Assembly (NCBI RefSeq): GCF_003952665.1 | Contig: NZ_CP017946.1 | Span: 2,852,001-2,916,000, forward strand | Source: Bosea sp. Tri-49 | GTDB taxonomy: Bacteria; Pseudomonadota; Alphaproteobacteria; Rhizobiales; Beijerinckiaceae | Length of the DNA: 64,000 nucleotides | Reading direction: 5' to 3' | In this document: piece after piece, positions 57,586 through 64,000 of the stretch | How positions within the stretch are numbered: the first letter of the stretch is position 1 | How the letters are laid out: every line of letters starts with the position of its first letter | Program-made: the position numbers and the translations under genes | The notes under the pieces: generated by a model | Told to the model about the DNA's origin: nothing | The model's input: only the letters and a program-made list of their open reading frames with translations | Database searches by the model: none

Positions 57586-57680
57586 GCCCGGACCGCCCCG
57601 TCATCGCAGCGTCACCGCGCCGCCCTAGCGTAACCCTGTTGATCTTGCCCCTTTGCGGGCCCGACAGGGTGGATAGACGC

Positions 57681-58724
57681 ATGAAGCTCCTGGCCAAGCT
57701 GGCTGTCGCCAGCGTCCTTCTTGCCTCGTCGGTGGCGCCTGCCTACGCCGAGCCGATCACCGGCGCCGGTTCGAGCTTTGCCTTCCCGGTCATCGGCAAA
57801 TGGGCGCAGAGCTATCGCGTCGCCAAGTCGGACGGCGCCGAGATGACCCCGCTCGACATCGGCGTCGACTACGAGCCGGTCGGCTCGCTCGGCGGCGAGG
57901 TCCGCGTCACGCAGCGCGCCGCCGATTTCGGCACCTCCGACCGGCCGCTCTCCTCCGAGGAATTGCAGCGCTCGGCCCTGATCCAGTTCCCGATCGTCAT
58001 GGGCGGCATCGTCCCCGTGGTGAACCTCGACGGCGTCGGCCCCGGCCAGATCAGGTTCACCGGCGCCCTGCTCGCCGACATCTATCTCGGCAAGATCAAG
58101 CTCTGGTCCGATCCGGCGATCAAGGCGGCCAATCCCGAGCTGAAGCTGCCCGATGCCCCGATCAGCGTGATCTATCGTGCCGATGGTTCGGGCACGAGCT
58201 TCAACTGGACCGACTATCTCGCCAAGGCGAGCCCGGAATGGCGCGAGAAGATCGGCGTCAATACGCAAGTCGCCTGGCCGGTCGGGAAGGGCGCCGAGCG
58301 CAGCCAGGGTGTGACGGACGCGGTGAAGCGGACGAAGAACGCGATCGGCTATGTCGAGTTCGGCCAGGTCGTGCGCGCCGGCCTCGCCTATGCCCAGGTG
58401 CAGAACAAGGCCGGCGCCTTCGTGAAGCCGGATCCGGCGAGCTTCACCGCGGCCGCCGCTAGCGCCGAATGGGCCAAGGCCAAGGATTTCGGGCTGATGC
58501 TGACAGATGCACCGGGCGTCGACGCCTACCCGATCGTCGCCACCACCTTCGCCCTGGTGCCGAAGCCGCGGACGCGCCGCACGCAGGAAGTGCTCGACTT
58601 CTTCCGGCTCTCCTTCGAGAGCGGCGCGGCCGATGCCACAGTGCTCGGCTATGTCCCGTTGCCCGGGACACTGGTCAAGCAGGTCAAGGACTACTGGGCT
58701 GCCAGCATGAAGGCTGGCAGCTGA
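57681..58724 (+). CDS. pstS: Phosphate ABC transporter substrate-binding protein
   Basis: Periplasmic phosphate-binding protein, 347 residues. Signal peptide (cleavage near AYA-EP at about 22), then ITGAGSSFAFPVIGKW, FGTSDRPLSSEE and RADGSGTSFNWTDYL, the three phosphate-binding loops of PstS. ATG 57681 with AGGGTGG upstream is the start. No pstC, pstA, pstB or phoU follows and no clear Pho box is seen, so this is a stand-alone copy. Confidence 0.93.
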   Translation: MKLLAKLAVASVLLASSVAPAYAEPITGAGSSFAFPVIGKWAQSYRVAKSDGAEMTPLDIGVDYEPVGSLGGEVRVTQRAADFGTSDRPLSSEELQRSALIQFPIVMGGIVPVVNLDGVGPGQIRFTGALLADIYLGKIKLWSDPAIKAANPELKLPDAPISVIYRADGSGTSFNWTDYLAKASPEWREKIGVNTQVAWPVGKGAERSQGVTDAVKRTKNAIGYVEFGQVVRAGLAYAQVQNKAGAFVKPDPASFTAAAASAEWAKAKDFGLMLTDAPGVDAYPIVATTFALVPKPRTRRTQEVLDFFRLSFESGAADATVLGYVPLPGTLVKQVKDYWAASMKAGS

Positions 58725-58770
58725 CCTGACACGGCCTGCCGGCTGCCCCCATTCGCCACCGCGCGGCCGC

Positions 58771-58795
58771 CCTGCACTTCACCGGTGAATGCAGG
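58771..58795 (+). other. Hairpin after pstS
   Basis: CCTGCACTTCACC faces GGTGAATGCAGG with one bulged base, 47 bp past the stop. No T run; possible transcript end or stability element. Confidence 0.4.
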
Positions 58796-58890
58796 GGGGC
58801 CTGCGCTCAGGCACCGTTCATCGAACGGCCCTTATCCTGGCCTCCTATGATCTGCATCCGGCTGCATCCGGAGGGACTAGGAGGACAGGC

Positions 58891-59211
58891 ATGATCAGGA
58901 CGCTCGCTCTCGCCGCTCTCATCGGCACGGCCATCTCGTCCATGTCGAGCGCAAACGCTCAGTATTACGATCCCTATTACCGGCCGGCGCCGCGCTACGA
59001 CTACGACAGACCACCGCCACCCTATGGCTACGACCGCCCGCGCTATCGCGATGACGGCCCGCGCTATGGCTATGACCGGCCCCAGCGCCGCCGCTTCGGC
59101 GATGTCTGCCTGACCTCGCGCGGCTCGTGCGCAGCCGAGCCTGCGCCGAGAAACTCGTCCTGCGGCTGCTATATCGAAGGCTTCGGCATGAAGCGCGGCG
59201 CGATCGAGTGA
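58891..59211 (+). CDS. Tyr/Pro-rich small secreted protein
   Basis: 106 residues. Signal peptide MIRTLALAALIGTAISSMSS with cleavage near ANA-QY. The next 50 residues repeat RP/YDR/PPP-like units (YYDPYYRP, YDYDRPPPPYGYDRP), then a Cys-containing tail (CLTSRGSC, CGCYIEGFGM) of four cysteines. GGAGG-type sites precede ATG 58891. Function unknown; may be cell-envelope associated. Confidence 0.75.
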   Translation: MIRTLALAALIGTAISSMSSANAQYYDPYYRPAPRYDYDRPPPPYGYDRPRYRDDGPRYGYDRPQRRRFGDVCLTSRGSCAAEPAPRNSSCGCYIEGFGMKRGAIE

Positions 59212-59436
59212 GGCCAGCCTCGGCGGAGCCGGCTCGGCCGCACTTCCGACCGGTCCCGACGTCACCAAGTATTCGCTTCGCCGAGCGTTCCAGCTGCGGG
59301 ATAGGTCACCCGCAGCTGAGCCAGACTGGTTAATTTTACCTTGTTTCGCAGTTAACCTTGTCTTCATAGATCACATCAGGCTTTCTCTCTCCAACGACGC
59401 AGCGGCATCGCGGCGCAATGCAGGGTTGAGTCAGCT

Positions 59437-60057
59437 ATGACGTTCAAGCTTCTTTCGCTTTCGGCGCTCGCCACCACGGCCCTCGTCGGCCTTGCCGCCC
59501 CGGCTGTGGCCGGCGGCTGCGGCGGCTCTTCCTGCTACAGCGCGCCCGTCAGCAGCTGCGGTGGCGGCTCCTGCTACAAGCTGGTCTCGAAGCCGCCGGT
59601 CTACGGGGCGGTCGACGAAAGCTATGTCGTGCGCCCCGAGCGCACCTATTCCAGGGTCATTCCCGCCGAATACGATACCGTCACCGAGAAGGTGGTGGTC
59701 CAGCCGGAGCGCCGCATCGCCCGCCACATCCCGGCCCAGTACAAGACCGTCTCCGAGAAGGTCCTGATCTCGCCGGCGACCAAGCGCTGGGACGTCAGCC
59801 GCGACGCTTACGGCCAGACCACCGGCTGCTGGGTGTATGTCCCTGCGCAGTACGGCTATCAGCAGCGTACCGTCGAAGTGGCGCCGGCCTCGGTCGATTA
59901 CGACGTCGTTCCCGCCGTCTATGGCCAGCGTAGCCGGCGCGTGATGGTCAGTGCGACGCGTGTTGTGCACGAGACCGTGCCCGCCGAATATGCGACCCGT
60001 CAGCGCCAGGTCCTGGTCAGTCCCGGTTCGCAATACTGGGCCCGGTCGGGCTACTGA
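59437..60057 (+). CDS. Secreted protein with five IPAxY-type repeats
   Basis: 206 residues. Signal peptide to about 25 (APAVA-GG), a Gly/Cys segment GGCGGSSCYSAPVSSCGGGS (26-45), then five imperfect units of about 22-27 residues keyed on [IV]PA-x-Y followed by a V-x-V-x-P strand: VIPAEY (74-79), HIPAQY (97-102), YVPAQY (134-139), VVPAVY (157-162) and TVPAEY (180-185). Beta-rich repeats of this kind occur in envelope proteins of alphaproteobacteria without known role. Strong terminator follows. Confidence 0.78.
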   Translation: MTFKLLSLSALATTALVGLAAPAVAGGCGGSSCYSAPVSSCGGGSCYKLVSKPPVYGAVDESYVVRPERTYSRVIPAEYDTVTEKVVVQPERRIARHIPAQYKTVSEKVLISPATKRWDVSRDAYGQTTGCWVYVPAQYGYQQRTVEVAPASVDYDVVPAVYGQRSRRVMVSATRVVHETVPAEYATRQRQVLVSPGSQYWARSGY

Positions 60058-60108
60058 GTTTTTCGAGTTTTCTACGTAGTACCTGTCACCACGTAACAAA
60101 CACCTCAC

Positions 60109-60135
60109 GCCCCGGCTTCGGCCGGGGCTTTTTTT
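60109..60135 (+). terminator. Terminator of the IPAxY-repeat gene
   Basis: GCCCCGGC (60109-60116), loop TTCG, GCCGGGGC (60121-60128), T run to 60135. Confidence 0.93.
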
Positions 60136-60276
60136 GTCTGCAGATACGAATGGAAATGCGCGTCATGCTCAAGCTTGCCCCGAGCATCTCAGCCCGGCTG
60201 AGGCTCTGATCAGCGCCTTATCGTCGAGAAATTCCCGGCTCTCCGCTTCGCTGCAGCCGAGAATGACGGCCTTGGT

Positions 60277-60546
60277 TCAGGCCAGACCGCCGGTCAGCAG
60301 GATCAGCACGCCGATGCCGAGCGCGAAGGCGAGGATGCGGGCAGGCATGGAGAAGAGCGTGCCCGGCGCCTGCTTGGTGACGAAGCCGGCGACGACCTCG
60401 ACCAGCGCCAGCGCCAGCAGCACATAGACGAAGGGCGGGAAGGTGCCGCCCTTGGCGATCCAGCCATTGTTGACGGCCAGCGAGGCGAACGCGCCCAGCC
60501 CGACGCCGGCAGCGGCGAAATACTGCTCGGGCCGGCTGAAGCGCAT
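60277..60546 (-). CDS. Small membrane protein, unknown
   Basis: 89 residues with about three hydrophobic segments (AAAGVGLGAFASLAVNNGWI, FVYVLLALALVEVVAGFV, ILAFALGIGVLILLTGGL). Lies 3 bp after the infA stop on the same strand, so likely co-transcribed. No family recognised. Confidence 0.6.
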   Translation of the reverse strand: MRFSRPEQYFAAAGVGLGAFASLAVNNGWIAKGGTFPPFVYVLLALALVEVVAGFVTKQAPGTLFSMPARILAFALGIGVLILLTGGLA

Positions 60547-60549
60547 GTG

Positions 60550-60819
60550 TCAGCGCCGGCGGAAGTTCTGCGGGCGAGGCGGCATCGGGCCGGGGCTCGC
60601 GGTCTTCTGGCGGAAATTGATGCGGCCGCGATCGAGATCATAGGGCGACATCTCGACGACCACGCGATCGCCGGCGATGGTGCGGATGCGGTTCTTCTTC
60701 ATCTTGCCGGCCGCATAGGCCAGGATGACGTGATCATTGTCGAGCTTCACCCGATAATTGCCGTCGGGAAGCACCTCGACCACGGTGCCGTCGAATTCGA
60801 GCAGTTCTTCTTTCGCCAT
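60550..60819 (-). CDS. infA: Translation initiation factor IF-1
   Basis: OB-fold factor that binds the 30S A site. 89 residues beginning [20 protein letters not shown], with [20 protein letters not shown] and [22 protein letters not shown]-terminal extension PRPQNFRRR makes it longer than the usual 72. It sits with an RNA helicase and cspA, a plausible cold-adaptation set. Confidence 0.96.
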   Translation of the reverse strand: MAKEELLEFDGTVVEVLPDGNYRVKLDNDHVILAYAAGKMKKNRIRTIAGDRVVVEMSPYDLDRGRINFRQKTASPGPMPPRPQNFRRR

Positions 60820-60891
60820 TCGCTGATCCTTCGTCTTGTCTGCGGCAGGAGGGCCAAGCCGTATCGGCTCGGCCCTTGGCTGTAGCGCGTA

Positions 60892-62427
60892 TCAGTTCGG
60901 GCGCCGCCGTCCGCCGCCTGTGCGTCGTTGTTCCGTTCTTTGCTGCAAGAACGCCACGCCGCCAAGCCCTTCCTTGCCGGAAACCGCTTCTTTTCGCGCG
61001 CCACCCGCCTCATGGCGTGGAGCGGGGCGCTCATGGCGCGGCTGCTCCTGTCGCGCCTGATGCGGCCGCGGCTGCTCGCGACGCTGCTCCTGCCGCTCAC
61101 CTTGTTCCGGACGCTGGCCGTTGCGGCCCTGCCCGCCCCTGCCGTCGCGACGCTGGCCGTTCTGCGCTTGCGGCCGGCCCTGCCCCTGACTGCGACCGCC
61201 GCGATTCTGCGGCGGCTTCTTCGGGGTGCGGCCGTCCCAATGCGGCACGTCGCCGATCGGGGTGAGCGCGATCTTGGTCAGCTTCTCGATCGCGGCGAGA
61301 TCGCCGCGCTCTTCCGGCGTGCAGAAGGCAATGGCCACGCCCGACGCCCCGGCGCGCGCGGTGCGGCCGATGCGGTGGACATAGGTCTCGGGCACGTTCG
61401 GCAGGTCGAAATTGACGACATGGCTGATGCCGTCGACGTCGATGCCGCGGGCGGCGATATCGGTCGCGACCAGGATGCGCAGTTCGCCATCACGGAAGGC
61501 GCCGAGCGCACGCTCGCGTTGACCCTGGCTCTTGTTGCCATGGATCGCGGCAGACGCGATGCCGGACTGATCGAGCTGGCGCACGACCTTGTCGGCGCCA
61601 TGCTTGGTGCGGGTGAAGACGATGGCGCGCTCCATCTCGGGAACGCTCAGGGTCTTCGCCAGCAGCGCCGGCTTCTGGCCGGCCTCAGTGAAGATGACGC
61701 GCTGGTGGACCTTCTCGGCAGTGGTCGCGACCGGCGCGACCGCAACCTCGACCGGATCGGTCAGATAGGCGGAGGCGATCTCGCGGATCGCCTTCGGCAT
61801 GGTCGCTGAGAACAGCAGAGTCTGGCGCTGCTTCGGAATCAGCGTCGCGATCTTGCGCAGCGCATGAATGAAGCCGAGGTCGAGCATCTGGTCGGCTTCG
61901 TCCAGCACCAGGAACTCGATCTCGCGGAGCGATACGGCGCGCTGGTCGACAAGGTCGAGCAGGCGGCCGGGCGTGGCGACGAGGATGTCGACATGCTGGC
62001 CGAGCGCGCGGATCTGCTTGCCGACCGGCACGCCACCGAAGATCACCGTCGACTTCAGCGGGGTGAACTGGGCGTAGGTGCGGATGCTCGCCTCGATCTG
62101 GGCTGCGAGTTCGCGGGTCGGCGACAGAATGAGCGCGCGCACCGAACGCAGCTGCATGCGCCGCGGCTGGTTCATCAGCCGGTGCAGCATGGGCAGCGAG
62201 AACGCAGCCGTCTTGCCGGTGCCGGTCTGGGCGGCCCCGAGCAGGTCACGACCGTCGCGAATGGAAGGGATCGCCTGCGCCTGGATCGGCGTCGGCGTCT
62301 CGTAACCTTCGGCGGCGAGCGCTTTGAGAAGCGGCTCGGCCAGGCCGAGGTCGGTGAACTTTGTCAAATCAGGTCTTTCTGAGCCGGATGACAGGGGCGC
62401 ACGTGGTGAACGGAAGCGCCTCGGCAT
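60892..62427 (-). CDS. DEAD-box RNA helicase (RhlE/DeaD-like)
   Basis: Unwinds structured RNA. About 511 residues. Q motif ETPTPIQAQAIPSI, Walker A AQTGTGKT, DEAD box VLDEADQML, SAT and HRIGRTARAG are present; the last 120 residues are Gln/Arg/Gly-rich and likely RNA-binding. ATG 62427 is taken; GTG 62478 and TTG 62367, which would start at the conserved TKFTDLGL, are alternatives. A strong hairpin lies just upstream. Confidence 0.93.
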   Translation of the reverse strand: MPRRFRSPRAPLSSGSERPDLTKFTDLGLAEPLLKALAAEGYETPTPIQAQAIPSIRDGRDLLGAAQTGTGKTAAFSLPMLHRLMNQPRRMQLRSVRALILSPTRELAAQIEASIRTYAQFTPLKSTVIFGGVPVGKQIRALGQHVDILVATPGRLLDLVDQRAVSLREIEFLVLDEADQMLDLGFIHALRKIATLIPKQRQTLLFSATMPKAIREIASAYLTDPVEVAVAPVATTAEKVHQRVIFTEAGQKPALLAKTLSVPEMERAIVFTRTKHGADKVVRQLDQSGIASAAIHGNKSQGQRERALGAFRDGELRILVATDIAARGIDVDGISHVVNFDLPNVPETYVHRIGRTARAGASGVAIAFCTPEERGDLAAIEKLTKIALTPIGDVPHWDGRTPKKPPQNRGGRSQGQGRPQAQNGQRRDGRGGQGRNGQRPEQGERQEQRREQPRPHQARQEQPRHERPAPRHEAGGARKEAVSGKEGLGGVAFLQQRTEQRRTGGGRRRPN

Positions 62428-62506
62428 GCCATCTCGGTCTACGCATGGTCTCTTTCCGCCCGGCGAACCGCTAGCCACTGCGCCGGAGGATATGGTGTAA
62501 CGAGCA

Positions 62507-62552
62507 TGGCACGCCCCATCGTTCGGCCATTAGGCCGAGGACAGGCGTGCCA
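62507..62552 (-). promoter_or_regulatory. Bulged hairpin in the helicase leader
   Basis: Outer stem TGGCACGCC/GGCGTGCCA (62507-62515 with 62544-62552) and inner TCGGCC/GGCCGA (62523-62528 with 62533-62538) closing ATTA. Between cspA stop and helicase start, on the transcribed minus strand. No U run follows, so more likely a leader structure than a terminator. Confidence 0.55.
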
Positions 62553-62601
62553 GCCCGATCTTGGAACGGACGGACCGGAACAGTCCGCCCGGATCGTATC
62601 T

Positions 62602-62811
62602 TCAGGCGACGGCGAGATTGCCGGCCGAGGACTTGCCGGTCTTGCGATCGGCGATCAGCTCGTACGAGACGACCTGGCCCTCGCGCAGCTCGCGCAGGCC
62701 AGCCCGCTCGACGGCGGAGATGTGGACGAAGATGTCCTGACCGCCGTTCTCAGGGGTGATGAAGCCGTAGCCCTTGGTGGCGTTGAACCACTTGACGGTG
62801 CCCTTGTTCAT
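62602..62811 (-). CDS. cspA: Cold-shock protein
   Basis: 69-residue CSD protein that binds single-stranded nucleic acid. [20 protein letters not shown] contains RNP1 (KGYGFI) and [10 protein letters not shown] contains RNP2. ATG 62811 follows AAGGA at about 11 bp. A 12-bp long-range stem and a short upstream ORF lie in its leader. Upstream of the helicase and infA on the same strand. Confidence 0.96.
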   Translation of the reverse strand: MNKGTVKWFNATKGYGFITPENGGQDIFVHISAVERAGLRELREGQVVSYELIADRKTGKSSAGNLAVA

Positions 62812-62885
62812 ATCGGGACTAATCCTTGCACTTCAGATCCGCGTATTCGTGGAACCCATAACCGGACGCGCGGACGCCTTGCCAT
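62808..62885 (-). CDS. Candidate upstream ORF overlapping the cspA start
   Basis: 25 codons from ATG 62885, [20 protein letters not shown] to stop TGA 62810-62808, which overlaps the cspA ATG by ATGA. Its own ribosome site is weak. May couple translation to cspA or be chance. Confidence 0.3.
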   Translation of the reverse strand: MARRPRVRLWVPRIRGSEVQGLVPI

Positions 62886-62918
62886 GGTCTTGTAGCGACG
62901 TGTGGTGGATCTGAAGTG
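62829..62918 (-). promoter_or_regulatory. Long-range stem in the cspA leader
   Basis: On the minus strand CACTTCAGATCC (62918-62907) is the exact reverse complement of GGATCTGAAGTG (62840-62829), 66 nt apart. The 3' arm ends one base before the AAGGA ribosome site. A leader that folds on itself near the ribosome site could give temperature-dependent translation, as known for E. coli cspA. Confidence 0.65.
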
Positions 62919-63033
62919 GCCCGCCGGTCGGAATACCCGCGCGGAGGATTGGCCAGAACCGGCCGCATCTCGTCTTACATCGGTCGATCTACCACAAATT
63001 GCAAGGTCGGTCCAGTTTGCGCCGACCGCGCCG

Positions 63034-63975
63034 TCAATCGAGCGCGATATCGAACGTCACCGGGTAATGGTCCGAGCCGTAACTGCCGGCGCCATAGCGC
63101 ACATCGACCGCCCTGACCTCGGGGCTGGCCAGCAGATTATCGAGCAAGACGACAGGCACGTAACGGTCTGCAGGCCATGACGCGCCCAACGTCGCGTGGC
63201 GGCGCAAATTCGCCTTCAACGCCAAAGCGTTGAGCTTGAGCGAAAAGGGGGTGAGGTTAAAGTCCCCGACCACAATCTGGGTGTCGCTTGCCTGCCGCAA
63301 ACGCTCGGCGAGCCAATCGATGTGATCGACCTGCATCGCCGGTTGAAACGGATAGGCGAGGTGCAGGCCGGTGACCACATAGGGCCTGCCCGCTCCGGCA
63401 AAACGCGCCCAGACGATCGGCGGAGCCAGACGCGTGCGATCCGAGAAGCCCGCGTCGAGCCAGCCGTGCTTCGACAGCAGGACGAGACCGCAGTTCCGGC
63501 GGGCGCAGGAAACCACGTGCGGATACTTATCCCTGAGCTGTGGGACGATCTCCTGTTCCAGACGGTTGCCGATTTCCTGAAGCACGACGACATCCGCGTC
63601 GGTCTCACGCAGGAAGCCGACCACCGCCTGTGGCTCGCGATTGCCGATCCAGAGATTGAACGTCGTCACGCGCAGGGTCGGTCGAGCAGCCGACGAGGCC
63701 TGGGCCATGAGCGGCAGCGACGCCAGCACGAGGTTTGCGATCAGAACAGAAGCGCTGATGCGAAGCAGCGCACGACCACCCGCCCACCAGGCCGCAGCCA
63801 CGACCAGACTTGAAACAGCGAGCAGCAGCCAGCGGAAATGATTGATCAGCTCCAGATAGGGAACGACCCCAGCCAGGAGACCGAGCAAAGTGGCAACCGC
63901 AGTGGCGATGGCAGCAAGCCCGATCAGATATCGCGCGACGCGGCGCAGGCGAGTGACCTCAGGACTCGATGTCAC
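63034..63975 (-). CDS. Endonuclease/exonuclease/phosphatase-family membrane protein
   Basis: 313 residues. Three membrane helices in the first 95 residues (YLIGLAAIATAVATLLGLLA, RWLLLAVSSLVVAAAWWAGG, SASVLIANLVLASLPLMAQA) anchor a C-terminal EEP domain, with TTFNLWIGN, VVVLQEIGN (metal Glu), VGDFNLTPF and SDHYPVTFDI (catalytic His). The domain would face the periplasm. Related proteins are often of unknown substrate (phosphodiesters, nucleic acids or lipids). Confidence 0.9.
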   Translation of the reverse strand: MTSSPEVTRLRRVARYLIGLAAIATAVATLLGLLAGVVPYLELINHFRWLLLAVSSLVVAAAWWAGGRALLRISASVLIANLVLASLPLMAQASSAARPTLRVTTFNLWIGNREPQAVVGFLRETDADVVVLQEIGNRLEQEIVPQLRDKYPHVVSCARRNCGLVLLSKHGWLDAGFSDRTRLAPPIVWARFAGAGRPYVVTGLHLAYPFQPAMQVDHIDWLAERLRQASDTQIVVGDFNLTPFSLKLNALALKANLRRHATLGASWPADRYVPVVLLDNLLASPEVRAVDVRYGAGSYGSDHYPVTFDIALD

Positions 63976-64000
63976 GCAGCACCGACGTCAATCCGCCGAG
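63959..64000 (-). CDS. 3' end of an upstream gene (partial)
   Basis: The last 13 codons before TGA (63961-63959) read LGGLTSVLRDIES on the minus strand and overlap the start of the EEP gene by 17 bp. Too short to identify; listed because overlap of this size is normal in operons. Confidence 0.3.
   Translation of the reverse strand, partial: LGGLTSVLRDIES

Noticed and set aside
59330..59365. CtrA-like TTAA half-sites before the IPAxY gene
   Set aside because: The spacing does not match TTAA-N7-TTAA, so the call would be unsupported.

Overview
The window is a high-GC chromosomal segment from an alphaproteobacterium of the order Hyphomicrobiales, most like Bosea or a close relative. This is inferred from codon use, from the (2S)-methylsuccinyl-CoA dehydrogenase of the ethylmalonyl-CoA pathway, from a candidate EcfG-type promoter, and from intergenic inverted repeats of a kind common in this order. 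I saw no rRNA, tRNA, CRISPR array, insertion sequence or prophage. Genes are dense and many are paired divergently with a regulator or partner. || Layout. 1-6.7 kb: a FadD-type acyl-CoA ligase cut by the left edge, a divergent-type EF-G-like GTPase, an HxlR regulator divergent from an NmrA-like oxidoreductase, an SDR, and rplS with its terminator. 6.8-10 kb: a MarR-EmrB-EmrA efflux operon. 10-15 kb: a four-gene ABC sugar importer of the glucose (Gts-like) type. 15-17.2 kb: a kynureninase-like enzyme divergent from tryptophan 2,3-dioxygenase, with two adjacent palindromes between them. 18-21.7 kb: leuC and leuD separated by three small genes (membrane peptide, zincin, LysE exporter). 21.8-27 kb: a DUF1501/DUF1800 pair, then a DUF4394 protein divergent from an ECF sigma/anti-sigma pair. 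27-34.7 kb: C-S lyase-like aminotransferase, nucleotidyltransferase-like protein, RecD-like helicase, chemoreceptor, GNAT, LysE, SDR, and a VapBC module with a long perfect operator. 34.7-42.2 kb: a fused HyuA-HyuB 5-oxoprolinase-type hydrolase divergent from a TRAP transporter, sharing an inverted repeat, then a MarR-like protein. || 42.2-53.6 kb is the accessory part. It holds a small toxin/immunity pair (HHxxE-type toxin domain with a DUF2019-type partner), then mcd and a SleB-like hydrolase, then an orphan membrane protein, a remnant of a SRAP (YedK) gene, a frameshifted RTX protein, and a methyltransferase/acyltransferase module of lower GC flanked by two 251/252-bp direct repeats. || 53.7-64 kb: an MBL-fold hydrolase divergent from a LysR regulator, a MipA/OmpV porin-like protein, CsbD with a candidate EcfG promoter, a stand-alone PstS, two small secreted proteins (one with five IPAxY-type repeats), and a cold-adaptation cluster of infA, an RhlE-like helicase and cspA. 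The leader regions of cspA and the helicase gene can fold into strong stems. The window ends with a membrane-anchored endonuclease/phosphatase-family protein. || The signals I rate highest are the cspA leader (12-bp long-range stem plus an upstream ORF that overlaps the cspA start), the repeat-flanked surface-modification module, the compact toxin/immunity pair, the shared operators at kynU/kynA and at the oxoprolinase/TRAP locus, and the secreted IPAxY-repeat protein.
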